Positions 1-9,000 of a stretch of DNA of 64,000 nt are shown here, in pieces (position 1 is the stretch's first letter; each line of letters opens with the position of its first letter). Source of the DNA: Roseofilum reptotaenium CS-1145. Its GTDB lineage: Bacteria > Cyanobacteriota > Cyanobacteriia > Cyanobacteriales > Desertifilaceae. Position numbers and translations under genes: made by a program. The stretch is from NCBI RefSeq assembly GCF_028330985.1, contig NZ_JAQMUE010000074.1:124001-188000 (forward strand), in the 5' to 3' direction. The notes beneath the pieces are model-generated. The model worked only from the letters and a program-made list of their open reading frames with translations, made no database searches and was not told the DNA's origin.

Positions 1-2
1 TC

Positions 3-779
3 AGCCAAAGCGCACCATCCGATTCTCCCTTACTCCTAGCCCCTCCCGAAACCCCCACCTCATTTAACATTGAATTTGACTATCGATTCGATCACAGTGG
101 TTTTTTCAACGATCCTAACTGTCGTCAAATCCTAGAAACTGCTGCCTCCTTCTGGGAGCGCCATATTCTGGATGAATTTGCAGATCTAGCTCCCGGAACC
201 TCCATTTACATCAAAAATCCCACCACTCGAAGCACCGTATCGTTTACCCTAGACCGTCCCATTGATGATGTACTCGTCTTTGTTGGTGCAGCGCCCCTCT
301 CCTCTCCAATTCTTGCTCAAGCAGGGCCAAGTGGCAATTGGACTCCTGGTAGTGACCTCGATCGCCGATTTAACAGTGCCAACTTTGAGCCTTGGACGGG
401 TCATATCAGTTTTAATTCAAGCATTAATTGGTTTATCGATCCAACGCCCCAAACCCATAATGATATTCCGCCAGGACAAGTCGATTTAATGACCGTTGCG
501 GCCCATGAACTCGGCCATATTCTGGGTATAGGTAAATCCCAAGCCTTTAACCAATGGATATCCGGTCAAACCTTCATCGGACCCAATGCCCTAGTGATGA
601 CTGAGGGTTTAGGGGTTCCCTTAGCTGACGATTTATCCCATATTGAAGACCATTTCTTACCCAATGGCATCAGTGGAGATTCCTTACTCACACCCTTTGT
701 TTCTTTAGGGGTACGACAATTCCCTACCCTTCTCGATTTAGTGCTCTTACAAGACGTTGGATATCAGATTACGGTTTAG
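3..779 (+). CDS. Secreted metallopeptidase-like protein, 5' truncated by the window edge
   Basis: The reading frame is open from base 3 to the TAG at 777-779, so the start lies before the window. The C-terminal half carries AAHELGHILGIG (near bases 498-533), the HExxHxxG zinc site of metzincin-like peptidases, with Glu as catalytic base. In classic metzincins a third ligand His sits at position 11 of HExxHxxGxxH; here that position is Lys. Related bacterial secreted proteins with HELGHxLGFG sites also vary there, so this may be a subfamily trait rather than damage. Upstream are a FDYRFDHSGFF stretch and a CRQILETAASFWE helix. Expected to be exported, but the signal peptide is out of view. Substrate unknown. 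Confidence 0.6.
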   Translation, partial: SQSAPSDSPLLLAPPETPTSFNIEFDYRFDHSGFFNDPNCRQILETAASFWERHILDEFADLAPGTSIYIKNPTTRSTVSFTLDRPIDDVLVFVGAAPLSSPILAQAGPSGNWTPGSDLDRRFNSANFEPWTGHISFNSSINWFIDPTPQTHNDIPPGQVDLMTVAAHELGHILGIGKSQAFNQWISGQTFIGPNALVMTEGLGVPLADDLSHIEDHFLPNGISGDSLLTPFVSLGVRQFPTLLDLVLLQDVGYQITV

Positions 780-856
780 GGAATGGGGAATAAGAACAAC
801 CCAGTTTTGCCCTTTCCTTGGATATTCCATAAATAAAGCACTTGAGTGTTAAATTA

Positions 857-2269
857 TCAAACAATCTCTAACATACCCATCATACCTTGATCTTCATGGT
901 CGAGGATATGACAGTGGTAAACGGTTTTGCCGATAAAATCTTGATACTGAATTCGCAAGCGAACGGTTTCACCACGACGGACATTAACCACATCTTTCCA
1001 GGCTAAAAGCGGTTCAGGAGTTTGATTGCGGCCGATCACTTGGAATGAGTTGAGATGGATATGAAAGGGATGATCCATTCCTCCTGGATTAATGATTTCC
1101 CACTCTTCAATTTGATTCAATTTGACCCTAACATCGATACGTTGATGATTAAAGACCCGATCGTTAATCAAAAATACCATTCCCCTTCCTGGAGTCATGC
1201 CATGATTGAGGGTAAACTGGCGCAGGGTTTGCGGTTCAGGTAACGGTGTAATGGGAATCAGGGTTTTGGGTAGGGGAATGGGGGCGACAGGTTCAGTATA
1301 CTTGAACGTGGCGATCGCCTGAGTTTGGTTGCTGCTAGAGGATAATCTCATATGCCCCATCATGCCCACGGTTCCCCGGTCATAGGGTAAACTCGATAAC
1401 GTATACTGGGATGGGGGGCGATCGCCTGAAATTAAAACCTGTACTCGCTCTCCTGGCGCTAACAGTAATTCTCTTAATTCTACCGGTTCGGAAATTGCAC
1501 CCCCATCTGTAGCAATTAAATAAAAGGGATGTTCATCTAAGGATAAGCGATAAAACCGAGAACTGGACGCATTCAACAAGTGTAAGCGCAGCAAACCTTG
1601 GGCAGGAATAGAAAACTCTGGCTTGATTTTCCCATTCACCGTCACCAATTCTCCTTCTCTCCCTAACATAATTGCCCCATGGGAGAGGTGGGCATTACGA
1701 TTAGCACTAAAATCTTGTAACACTAAAAATTCTTCAGAAGCGGCTTTAATTTCTGGAATTTCGTCTAATTCACCCCGGACAATCAACAAGCCAGCTAATC
1801 CTTTAAATACCTGTTCTGCTACTTGTCCATGGTAATGGGGATGATACCAAGAGGTGACCGCCGGATGATTTTCAGGCAGCGTAAATTCATAGCTGAATTG
1901 TTCTCCAGGAGGAACAGCAATAAACACATTATCAGCCTTTCCTGTGGGCGGAATATGCAATCCGTGATAATGAAGGTTGCTCGTTTGGGGTAATTGATTC
2001 TGAAAATTAATTTGAATCGTATCTCCGGGTTTCGCTTCTAGTCTTGGCCCGGGAATTTGCCCATTATATCCCCATTGCATGAGCCGATTTCTGCCGAATT
2101 GCATTGGCATTTCTTGGGCAACCATATCCACAGATAAAAATCCGTCTTGACTGATATGAGTATTCGGCATAGCTGGTGCTTGGCTGATCGTTTTTCGATT
2201 ACATTGACTCAGTAGGATTGTGCCGCTTGTACCGGCCATATAAGTCAGTAATTTTCGTCGGTTGAGCAT
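857..2269 (-). CDS. Multicopper oxidase (laccase/CueO/SufI-like)
   Basis: A 470-residue three-cupredoxin oxidase. The four copper-binding blocks are all visible: HYHG (100-103), WYHPHYHG (141-148), HPFHIH (about 402-407) and HCHILDHEDQGMM (452-464). In the last block C453, H458 and M463 are the expected type 1 copper ligands, so the enzyme should be active in oxidising phenols, Cu(I) or other metals with reduction of O2 to water. The N-terminus (MLNRRKLLTYMAGTSG, then SQC) looks like a Tat-type or lipoprotein export signal with C23 as possible lipobox Cys, placing it in the periplasm. No copper chaperone or efflux gene is adjacent, so metal detoxification is possible but unproven. Confidence 0.88.
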   Translation of the reverse strand: MLNRRKLLTYMAGTSGTILLSQCNRKTISQAPAMPNTHISQDGFLSVDMVAQEMPMQFGRNRLMQWGYNGQIPGPRLEAKPGDTIQINFQNQLPQTSNLHYHGLHIPPTGKADNVFIAVPPGEQFSYEFTLPENHPAVTSWYHPHYHGQVAEQVFKGLAGLLIVRGELDEIPEIKAASEEFLVLQDFSANRNAHLSHGAIMLGREGELVTVNGKIKPEFSIPAQGLLRLHLLNASSSRFYRLSLDEHPFYLIATDGGAISEPVELRELLLAPGERVQVLISGDRPPSQYTLSSLPYDRGTVGMMGHMRLSSSSNQTQAIATFKYTEPVAPIPLPKTLIPITPLPEPQTLRQFTLNHGMTPGRGMVFLINDRVFNHQRIDVRVKLNQIEEWEIINPGGMDHPFHIHLNSFQVIGRNQTPEPLLAWKDVVNVRRGETVRLRIQYQDFIGKTVYHCHILDHEDQGMMGMLEIV

Positions 2270-2395
2270 ATTTTTTTATATAATAATTTTCACTTTTAAG
2301 TCCGGTTAAATACATGGTATCATAATAGACTAATCAGACTTGAGATCGGGTAGCGATCGCAGATTTTGCTCCCTCAACCAGCTATCGCCCTCCGA

Positions 2396-2932
2396 TCAAG
2401 GGGGCAGAGGATCTTGGCTATAATCTACGACTAAATCATAACTGGCTGTATCGTAAATATTATCTAACAATACCTGTAAATCTACTAAGGATTCCGTATC
2501 TCCAGACTTTATACTATTTCTCTATGATATTGCGCTTAATGAATACTCTCAGATAATTGCCTCAATAGAAATCATTAGTGGCAAACTTAAAGAGAAATGG
2601 TATTAGAGACAAGGGAAATGCAGGAATGCGATCGCATAAATTAAATCCATACAAATCTGCTTGAGGGCGGCGATCGCCTCGACTAACCAAAATTCGATAA
2701 TTAGTGGAACCTTAGCTGTAATAAACCAGTATAGGTTGTCCCTTGCGCAATAAATCAATCTCCACTAAATGAGTAGAACTGCTTAAAACTTTATTGCGCT
2801 TACCCTCATATTGCTTTCGCCCTTTCTGAGACTGCCCCTTAGAGCCAGTTCAATAATGAGCCAGTGATGGACTCCTGGCCAAAGTTCTGGATGTTCCAGA
2901 TAAGGGTTCATCCCTGAAAAAGGGGAAGGCAT
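2396..2932 (-). pseudogene. Decayed DUF4058 family gene
   Basis: Reading the minus strand from the ATG at 2932 gives MPSPFSGMNPYLEHPELWPG, the standard start of cyanobacterial DUF4058 proteins. After about 30 residues the sequence jumps to the C-terminal third (KGRKQYEGKRNKVLSS, THLVEIDLLRKGQP, NYRILVSR, RRPQADLYGFNL, DLQVLLDNIYDTASYDL, ending DYSQDPLPP and a TGA at 2396-2398). The middle of the domain is deleted, the pieces are in different frames, one in-frame stop interrupts the C-terminal part, and a small inverted-repeat element has inserted at 2514-2600. DUF4058 proteins have no established function. Clearly non-coding now. Confidence 0.8.
2514..2600. mobile_element. IS630-derived miniature inverted-repeat element
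   Basis: The ends are inverted repeats: CTATTTCTCT at 2514-2523 and AGAGAAATGG at 2591-2600 (one mismatch). TA dinucleotides flank both ends (2512-2513 and 2601-2602), the target duplication expected for IS630/Tc1-mariner transposition. The left 30 bases also match the end of the IS630 transposase remnant at about 24161-24192, including its last codons, so this is probably an internally deleted derivative of that element. It splits the DUF4058 pseudogene. Confidence 0.7.
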
Positions 2933-2957
2933 AAACGCTCCTCATCACTGAGTTGGA

Positions 2958-3290
2958 TTACTCTTCGTCGCTTAAGTTTGCCAGATGCTCTTCCAATCCC
3001 ATGCGAGTTTCCGCTTTATGCAGAAAATAGCCCGTCATCATTGCCGAAGCCAACAAACGGCCTAACTGTTCCCGACTGGTGGTGATAGTCACTCCGAAAT
3101 GGTCTGGAGGCAAATGTCCCAGCAATCCCACAATGTTGTGTTCCATGACGCTGAGGGCTTCTTTAGAGGGTTGTGAGAGATGATTAACAGCTTCAGGGTC
3201 TAGGGAATGCAGATATTGACCTAGGACGTTGTTGTCATTAGCCAATTGCTCGAAGAGATCGGAATGTTGGGAGGGTATGTTAGGATTCAT
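2958..3290 (-). CDS. DUF760 domain protein
   Basis: A 110-residue acidic, mostly helical protein of the DUF760 type found in cyanobacteria and in plant chloroplasts. The typical core EAVNHLSQPSKEALSVMEHN followed by IVGLLGHLPPDHFGVTI and SREQLGRLLASAMMTGYFL is present over residues 33-93. There is no signal peptide or membrane segment, so it is expected in the cytosol. The biochemical role of the family is not settled. It stands alone, with a decayed gene downstream and a co-directional pentapeptide-repeat gene upstream. Confidence 0.8.
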   Translation of the reverse strand: MNPNIPSQHSDLFEQLANDNNVLGQYLHSLDPEAVNHLSQPSKEALSVMEHNIVGLLGHLPPDHFGVTITTSREQLGRLLASAMMTGYFLHKAETRMGLEEHLANLSDEE

Positions 3291-3451
3291 AGTTTTTGAC
3301 TCAATGAGAGAGTGACTTCTATTGACTGTTTTTACTGTAAACGAGGACTCAAAAAAGCCATTGGAGGTGAACCGAACTTAGGAAGCAGGGATTTTGCGAA
3401 ACCGAGGAAAGTCTGAGCCTGCCCGAGTAGGGCAGGAGAGAATAGGTGAAG

Positions 3452-3961
3452 TTAATCACAGTAAAGGGTATCGCGGGTGTTTTCTCCGGTGATGGGGTTG
3501 GTTCCTTTGGCGATCGCACATAAATATTCCTGAGCATCATCTCGGAGAATCACATCAGTAAAATCTGCTCCCTCGATATTAGCATCTCTAAAGCTGGCCA
3601 GTTGGGCAAAAGCCCCTTCAAAGAGAACATCTTTTAAGTTCGCCTTTCTAAAATTGGCTTCTCCAATAGTGGAATATCTCAGATCGGCTCCTTCTAAATT
3701 CGCTCTAATTAATTTGGCTCCAAATAAACTCGCGCCTCGCAAGTCTGCTCCCACAAAGCTGCTTTCAGTCAGATCTGCTTGATCGAATTGAGCTTCTATG
3801 AGATCTTTACCCGAAAAATCAGCACCTTTCAGGTCTACTTTTTCATAGTTTTGGGCAAACGCTGGGGATAGGTTACCGATGCTTCCAGTCAGGCTCAGGC
3901 TCAGGATTAGGCATACACTCAATAACCCAATCAGATAAGTAGGAATTTTTTTGACGGTCAT
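3452..3961 (-). CDS. Exported pentapeptide-repeat protein
   Basis: A 169-residue protein with a signal peptide (MTVKKIPTYLIGLLSVCLILSLS..., cleavage plausible after AFA near residue 36). Residues 43-140 are tandem A(D/N)LxX pentapeptides such as ADFSG, ADLTE, ADLRG, ANLEG, ANFRK and ANIEG, which fold as a right-handed quadrilateral beta helix. The tail holds two Cys residues (YLCAIAKG and DTLYCD) that could form a disulfide. Such proteins are common in the cyanobacterial lumen or periplasm, mostly without known function. It is transcribed away from the YraN-type gene. Confidence 0.82.
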   Translation of the reverse strand: MTVKKIPTYLIGLLSVCLILSLSLTGSIGNLSPAFAQNYEKVDLKGADFSGKDLIEAQFDQADLTESSFVGADLRGASLFGAKLIRANLEGADLRYSTIGEANFRKANLKDVLFEGAFAQLASFRDANIEGADFTDVILRDDAQEYLCAIAKGTNPITGENTRDTLYCD

Positions 3962-4040
3962 GGGAATGGTCGGTTTAGGTGTTCAACAGCGATATCATCA
4001 TCCTATGGGAAGGTGGAGGCTGAAAAGAGGGTGGACTGAT

Positions 4041-4451
4041 ATGAGGCTCAATCCGGGAATGCAAGGAGAAGAGACCGTTGCTCAATGGTTGCAACAGCAA
4101 GGTGCAAAGATTTTGCATCGTCGGTGGCATTGTCGTTGGGGAGAGTTAGATCTGATTGTCCAATGGCAGGAAGAGTTGGTTTTTGTGGAGGTGAAAACCC
4201 GCAGTGCTGGCAATTGGGATCAGAATGGGTTAGGTGCAATTTCTTCTAGGAAACAGGAGAAATTGCGCTGTGCTGCGGAACTCTTTCTAGCTGAGTCACC
4301 TGAGTTTGGTGAATGGGGATGTCGTTTTGATGTGGCGTTGGTCTATTATCAGCGAGTGGGTACATGTTCAGATGTTCGGGCGATCTCCCCACCACTCACC
4401 TATAACCATCAGCAGTTTATGATTATAGACTATCTCCAAGGTGCATTTTAA
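4041..4451 (+). CDS. YraN/UPF0102 family nuclease-like protein
   Basis: The frame is open from 3951, but that start would overlap the 5' end of the divergent pentapeptide gene. The ATG at 4041 has an AGAGG about 10 bases upstream and leaves the family core intact, so I prefer it (136 residues). The core reads GMQGEETVAQWLQQQGAKIL, then WHCRWGELDLIVQ and LVFVEVKTRS: the GE(x)DL...(E/D)VK arrangement of the restriction-endonuclease-like fold used by Holliday junction resolvase relatives. E, D and ExK are present, so metal-dependent DNA cleavage is possible. The family's physiological role is not established. The last 25 residues are not part of the conserved domain. Confidence 0.78.
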   Translation: MRLNPGMQGEETVAQWLQQQGAKILHRRWHCRWGELDLIVQWQEELVFVEVKTRSAGNWDQNGLGAISSRKQEKLRCAAELFLAESPEFGEWGCRFDVALVYYQRVGTCSDVRAISPPLTYNHQQFMIIDYLQGAF

Positions 4452-4501
4452 AACGGATAGTTGTGTGATTTAACTCATTTCAAAGTTAGGTTACAGCTTC
4501 T

Positions 4502-4816
4502 ATGATCCAAGTAACACCATCTAAATTAGCCAATCACGAAAGTTATCCTATGTTGAAGTTCGCGATCTTATTCCTGGGAGCCTTTACCCTAATTCTCTGT
4601 ACATCCCTAATCTCAAATCCTGTCCAAGCACAACCCCCTAGTGAACATACCCTTGTCTATAGCTGGGGATACGATCGCGTAGGAAGTCATCAAAAGGTTT
4701 GCAAGCAGTTAGAGTCTGTCATTCAACCTAATCCTCGCTATACCGACAAACCCTCTTTACATACTTATAGCCGTGTAGTGAGCGATCAGTATTGCTCTCC
4801 AACAATCAATGATTAG
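4502..4816 (+). CDS. Small secreted hypothetical protein
   Basis: A 104-residue frame whose second Met (4550) opens a clear signal peptide, MLKFAILFLGAFTLILCTS, with a likely cut after VQA. The real start is therefore either 4502 or 4550. The mature part of about 60 residues has two Cys (VCKQLES and QYCSPT) that may pair. No family recognised. It lies alone after the YraN-type gene and ends about 100 bases before the convergent receiver-kinase gene. Confidence 0.5.
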   Translation: MIQVTPSKLANHESYPMLKFAILFLGAFTLILCTSLISNPVQAQPPSEHTLVYSWGYDRVGSHQKVCKQLESVIQPNPRYTDKPSLHTYSRVVSDQYCSPTIND

Positions 4817-4915
4817 ATCCAGACTAATTATTTATACTTAAACTATCTATAAACTGATCTTTAACCCGGATTTTCAGCTCCTTGTCTGTCCTAGTGCCAT
4901 CTATGACTGACCCGA

Positions 4916-6013
4916 CTAGAAAACACAGGGGAAGGTAACGGTAAAAGCACTTCCCTTTCCTTGTTCACTCTCCACCATGATTTCACCTCCATGGAGATCA
5001 ATTAAGCGTTTCACAATGGAAAGTCCTAAGCCAGTTCCGGGGATTTTCCCCACATTCGCGCCTCGTTCAAACCGTTGAAACAGTTTTTGTTGATAGTCTA
5101 GAGGTAACCCAATCCCTTGGTCTCGAACTGCAAGCCTAATCTCAGATTCAGTTTGGGTAATATCAAGCTTAACAGTTCCTCCATTTGGGGAATACTTGAT
5201 GGCATTCGAGAGCAAATTCGAGAGAACATGGCGTAGAATCATAGCATCAAGATTAATAATCCGGTTTTCTCCATAAAGGGTCAGCACTAAGTTATGCTTA
5301 GAAGAGGCAATCACTTTGATTTCTTCAATAATCTCTTCACAAAACTCGACTACATTAATCTGTTCCGGATTAAACTCTAACTTGCCAAATTCAGTCCGGC
5401 TTAATGTGAGAATATCTTCCAATAACTGATGCATATGCTGTGCTGCGGTTTGAATGCGCTTTAAGTGCTTCTCTTTTTTCTCTTCCGTTAGTTTATTACC
5501 ATAACGTTGTAACATTCCTGCCGACATTTGAATTGCGGTTAAAGGCGTTTTCAAGTCATGGGACGCGATCGAGATGTATTCTGTTTTTTCTTGACTTTTA
5601 GATTTTGCCTGAGCTAACGAAGATTCTATATTTAAGCTTTCCTGATATTTTTTTAACGTCATTTTAATCGTGGCATGAACTTCCCTTTCCTTAAAAGGTT
5701 TGAGTAAATAGCCATAAGAGCCGGTTTCTTCAGCACGGGACAAGGTCTCATCATCAGCATAAGCCGTTACATAGATAACTGGAATATTATATTGTTTTCT
5801 AATTTCTTCTGTAGTTTCAATACCATCCATATCCCCTTTAATCACAATATCCATTAGAATTATATCAGGAATAATCTCTCTAATTTTATTGAGAGCTGCT
5901 TTTCCAGAAGAGACAATCCCCACTACTTCATAGCCTAATTTTTGTAATTTACGGGCTAATCCTTTGGCAATCAGTAATTCATCCTCAACAATTAAAATTT
6001 TGACAGGAGACAT
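4916..6013 (-). CDS. Response regulator-histidine kinase (REC-HisKA-HATPase)
   Basis: A 365-residue cytosolic protein. Residues 5-120 are a receiver with phosphoacceptor D55 (LMDIVI), T84 region (YVTAYADD) and K106 (LLKPF). After a short coiled coil comes HisKA with H152 in SHDLKTPLTAIQMS, then the ATPase domain with N box NLLSNAIKYSPNGG, G1 box DQGIGLP and G2 box GTGLGLSIVKRLIDLHGG. The receiver lies before the kinase, so it is probably controlled by phosphorylation from another kinase. It starts only 2 bases after the stop of the 1930-residue kinase and is surely co-transcribed with it, which makes that kinase the likely phosphodonor. There is no output domain, so the final target is elsewhere. 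Confidence 0.9.
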   Translation of the reverse strand: MSPVKILIVEDELLIAKGLARKLQKLGYEVVGIVSSGKAALNKIREIIPDIILMDIVIKGDMDGIETTEEIRKQYNIPVIYVTAYADDETLSRAEETGSYGYLLKPFKEREVHATIKMTLKKYQESLNIESSLAQAKSKSQEKTEYISIASHDLKTPLTAIQMSAGMLQRYGNKLTEEKKEKHLKRIQTAAQHMHQLLEDILTLSRTEFGKLEFNPEQINVVEFCEEIIEEIKVIASSKHNLVLTLYGENRIINLDAMILRHVLSNLLSNAIKYSPNGGTVKLDITQTESEIRLAVRDQGIGLPLDYQQKLFQRFERGANVGKIPGTGLGLSIVKRLIDLHGGEIMVESEQGKGSAFTVTFPCVF

Positions 6014-6015
6014 AA

Positions 6016-9000
6016 TTATACCCTCTGACGATACTTTAACTCTGAAAATCGTAATTCAAATGTTGTGCCATGGTCTCTGAATAATGTGATTTCACCTTCT
6101 AACTGTTCCGTTAGGGTACAAACCAACTCCATGCCCAAAGAATCAACCTTGCGAAAATCCAAGTCTTCTGGAAAACCAATTCCATTATCCGCTACTTTGA
6201 CGACAATTTGATTGTTATCTTTTTGATACATAATTACCTCCACTTTTCCTATTTTTTCTTCAGGAAAAGCATGTTTTAAAGTATTGGACAATAACTCATT
6301 TACAATTAAGCCACAGGGATGAGCTGTTTCTATATTTAATAGAACGGGTTCGATATCCAAATAAAATTTAACCTTATTGTCTTCTACATTATAGGATTCA
6401 AACAAATTGAGGACTAAATCTTGCAAATATTCACCAAAATTAATCGTATCTAGGGTCATCGACCGATAGAGTTTTTCATGAATCAGAGCCATGGAATAAA
6501 TACGATTGCGACTATCTTCCAAAACTTTAATTAACGTCGGATCGCTAACATAATCTGCTTGAAATTCCAATAGATTAGAAACGACCAATAAATTATTTTT
6601 AACTCGATGATGAATTTCTTTTAAGAGAATTTCTTTTTCTTGCAAAGAAGTCACCAATCGACTTTCAGCTTGTTTGCGATCGCTAATATCTCGATACATC
6701 CATAGATGTCCGCGATCAATAGAGTCAATCAATATAGGAACATAATTTTGTTCTAAGATGCGACCATCAGCCAATTTGATTTCCTGGTTGGTCACTATTT
6801 TATTATGGGCGACAATATCTTGATGGTGTTGACTAATTTCTTCTGGGCGATCAAATAAATGTGAAAATTCATCTCCAATATTTCCCCATTCTTGCCCAAT
6901 TAATTGTTCAGAACAATTTGTGGTTTTGAATAGATGACAAAATGTTTGGTTGATTAACGCGACTTTATGATGTTCATCCTTAACTAAAACACCCAGTTGA
7001 AGATTGGAAATTAAGCTGGTTAATCGAGAAGTTGTTTCTTGTAATTTTTGTTCGATTCGCTTGCGATCGGTAATGTCAATCCAATAGCCAATAATTTCTA
7101 GAGGATTACCTTCTTCATCACGGACTAAATTGAGTTTGTCGTAGATCCAAATATATCTGCCATCTTTATGTAAAAAACGGTATTCATGGCTATAAAAACC
7201 CTGGTCAAATAAACGCTTTAAGCCATGCTGACTGATTTTGACTTGATCTTCTGGATGCAGATGAGTCCACCAAAAGTTTTCCTCAAACATTTCCAGTAAT
7301 TCATAGCCAATAACATCATAGGCATTGTCACTCACAAATGTAAGCTCTAAGCTATCATTTGCCCGCAAACTATATAAAATACCAGGACTAGAAGAGAGTA
7401 AATATTGAATCCTTTCTTGGCTCATTAATAAAGCTGTTTCAGCAACAATTCGTTCTTTAAGCTCTCTTTGCAGTTGCTGATAAAATTCTGATTGTTGGAT
7501 AGCGATCGCTAATTGGGAAGCAATCTGTTTCAATAACTCAATTTCTTCCTCTTTCCAGTCTCTGACTCGATCGCATTGATGGACAATCAACAATCCCCAA
7601 AGTAAGTTATTTTGAATAATGGGAACTACGATTTTACTTTTGACTTGAAATTCTTGTAAAAACTCAACTAAGCAAGGACGAATATCTGTTTGAGTAACGT
7701 CGGATATGGCATAAGTTTTGCCAGCAAGATATTGATCGTAGCATTCTCTAGGGAAGGTCTCTTCTGGAAATTTTTTATCTAAGGTTCCAGTCCAACCTGG
7801 ATTAACAGCTTCCGCAATTACTTGTCCTGTATAATTGGGTAAAATCCGATAAACTAATACGCGATCGGAGAGTAAAAGCTGTTTGACTTCTTGGACTGTG
7901 GTTCTCAAAATTTCTTGCAGATCTAAAGATTCTCGAATTCGTTGAGTAATCATGCCAAACAGCTCTTCACGTTTAACTTTAGCCAGTAAACGTTCTTCAG
8001 CAACTTTGATTTCAGTGATATTATTTTGAATGCCTAGATAGTGAGTTAAAATACCCTGATCATCATGAATCGGAGAAATAGTAGTTCGATTCCAAAATAA
8101 ACTTCCATCTTTGCGATAGTTTCGCAAGACAACCGTACAGCTTTCTTCATTTTTTAAGGCTTTACGAATCGTTTCAAGTCCCTCTTGCTCACGATCCGTC
8201 CCTTGTAGAATTCGGCAATTCTTACCGATTATATCTTGTGCACAATATCCGGTGACTCGCTCAAAAGCAGGATTAACTGAAATCACGGGAAAATCGGGCT
8301 GTTGAGCATCAATAATAACGATACCATTACTGCTAGCAGCGATCGCTCGTTCACTCAAGCGCAACTGTTCTTCAACTTCCTTACGTTCCGTAATATCAGA
8401 AGCAGCTCCCAAAAGCTGCATCGGTTTTCCCTCGGCATTTCGAGTAAAAATTGTATCTCGACTTACAAACCAATGCGATTCTCCATTGCGATCGAGCATT
8501 CGGTATTCGAGTTCCCAAATGTCTGTATTATTTGCATTCATCAATTCTTGATACCATTGGGCTAGTTTAGGTCGATCTTCTGGATGTAGGAAGTCCTCAC
8601 AGACAATATTGCCCATTTCCTGAACCTCATGGGGAGTATAACCTAAGACTAGAGCAATGTTTTTGTTACTATAAACAGTCTTATGCTGTTCTAAGTCATA
8701 AATATAGAGAATATTCGGACTGGCATCAGCAATACGTTGAATAAATCGCTCGTTCTCTTGCAGAGCTAATTCAGCTTTTTTACGGTGAGTAATATCTAAG
8801 ACTGCGCAAGTAATTCCAATAACCTGGTTCTCTAAATTTGATAAGGGGTCAACAGTTATATCGTAGCACTTCAAATTCCCACGATCGGTGAGCATGACCT
8901 CTTCTCGCACACTGCTCTGAGAATCTAAGGCTTGTTGTTTGATTCGTTCTAATTTTTGGGCATCTTCTGGAGCAAATAAATCTCGATCGGACTTTCCAAT

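Noticed and set aside
3349-3540. Minus-strand frame of 63 residues overlapping the end of the pentapeptide-repeat gene.
   Set aside because: It lies in another frame of the same strand and lacks repeats or a signal; the pentapeptide frame is unambiguous.
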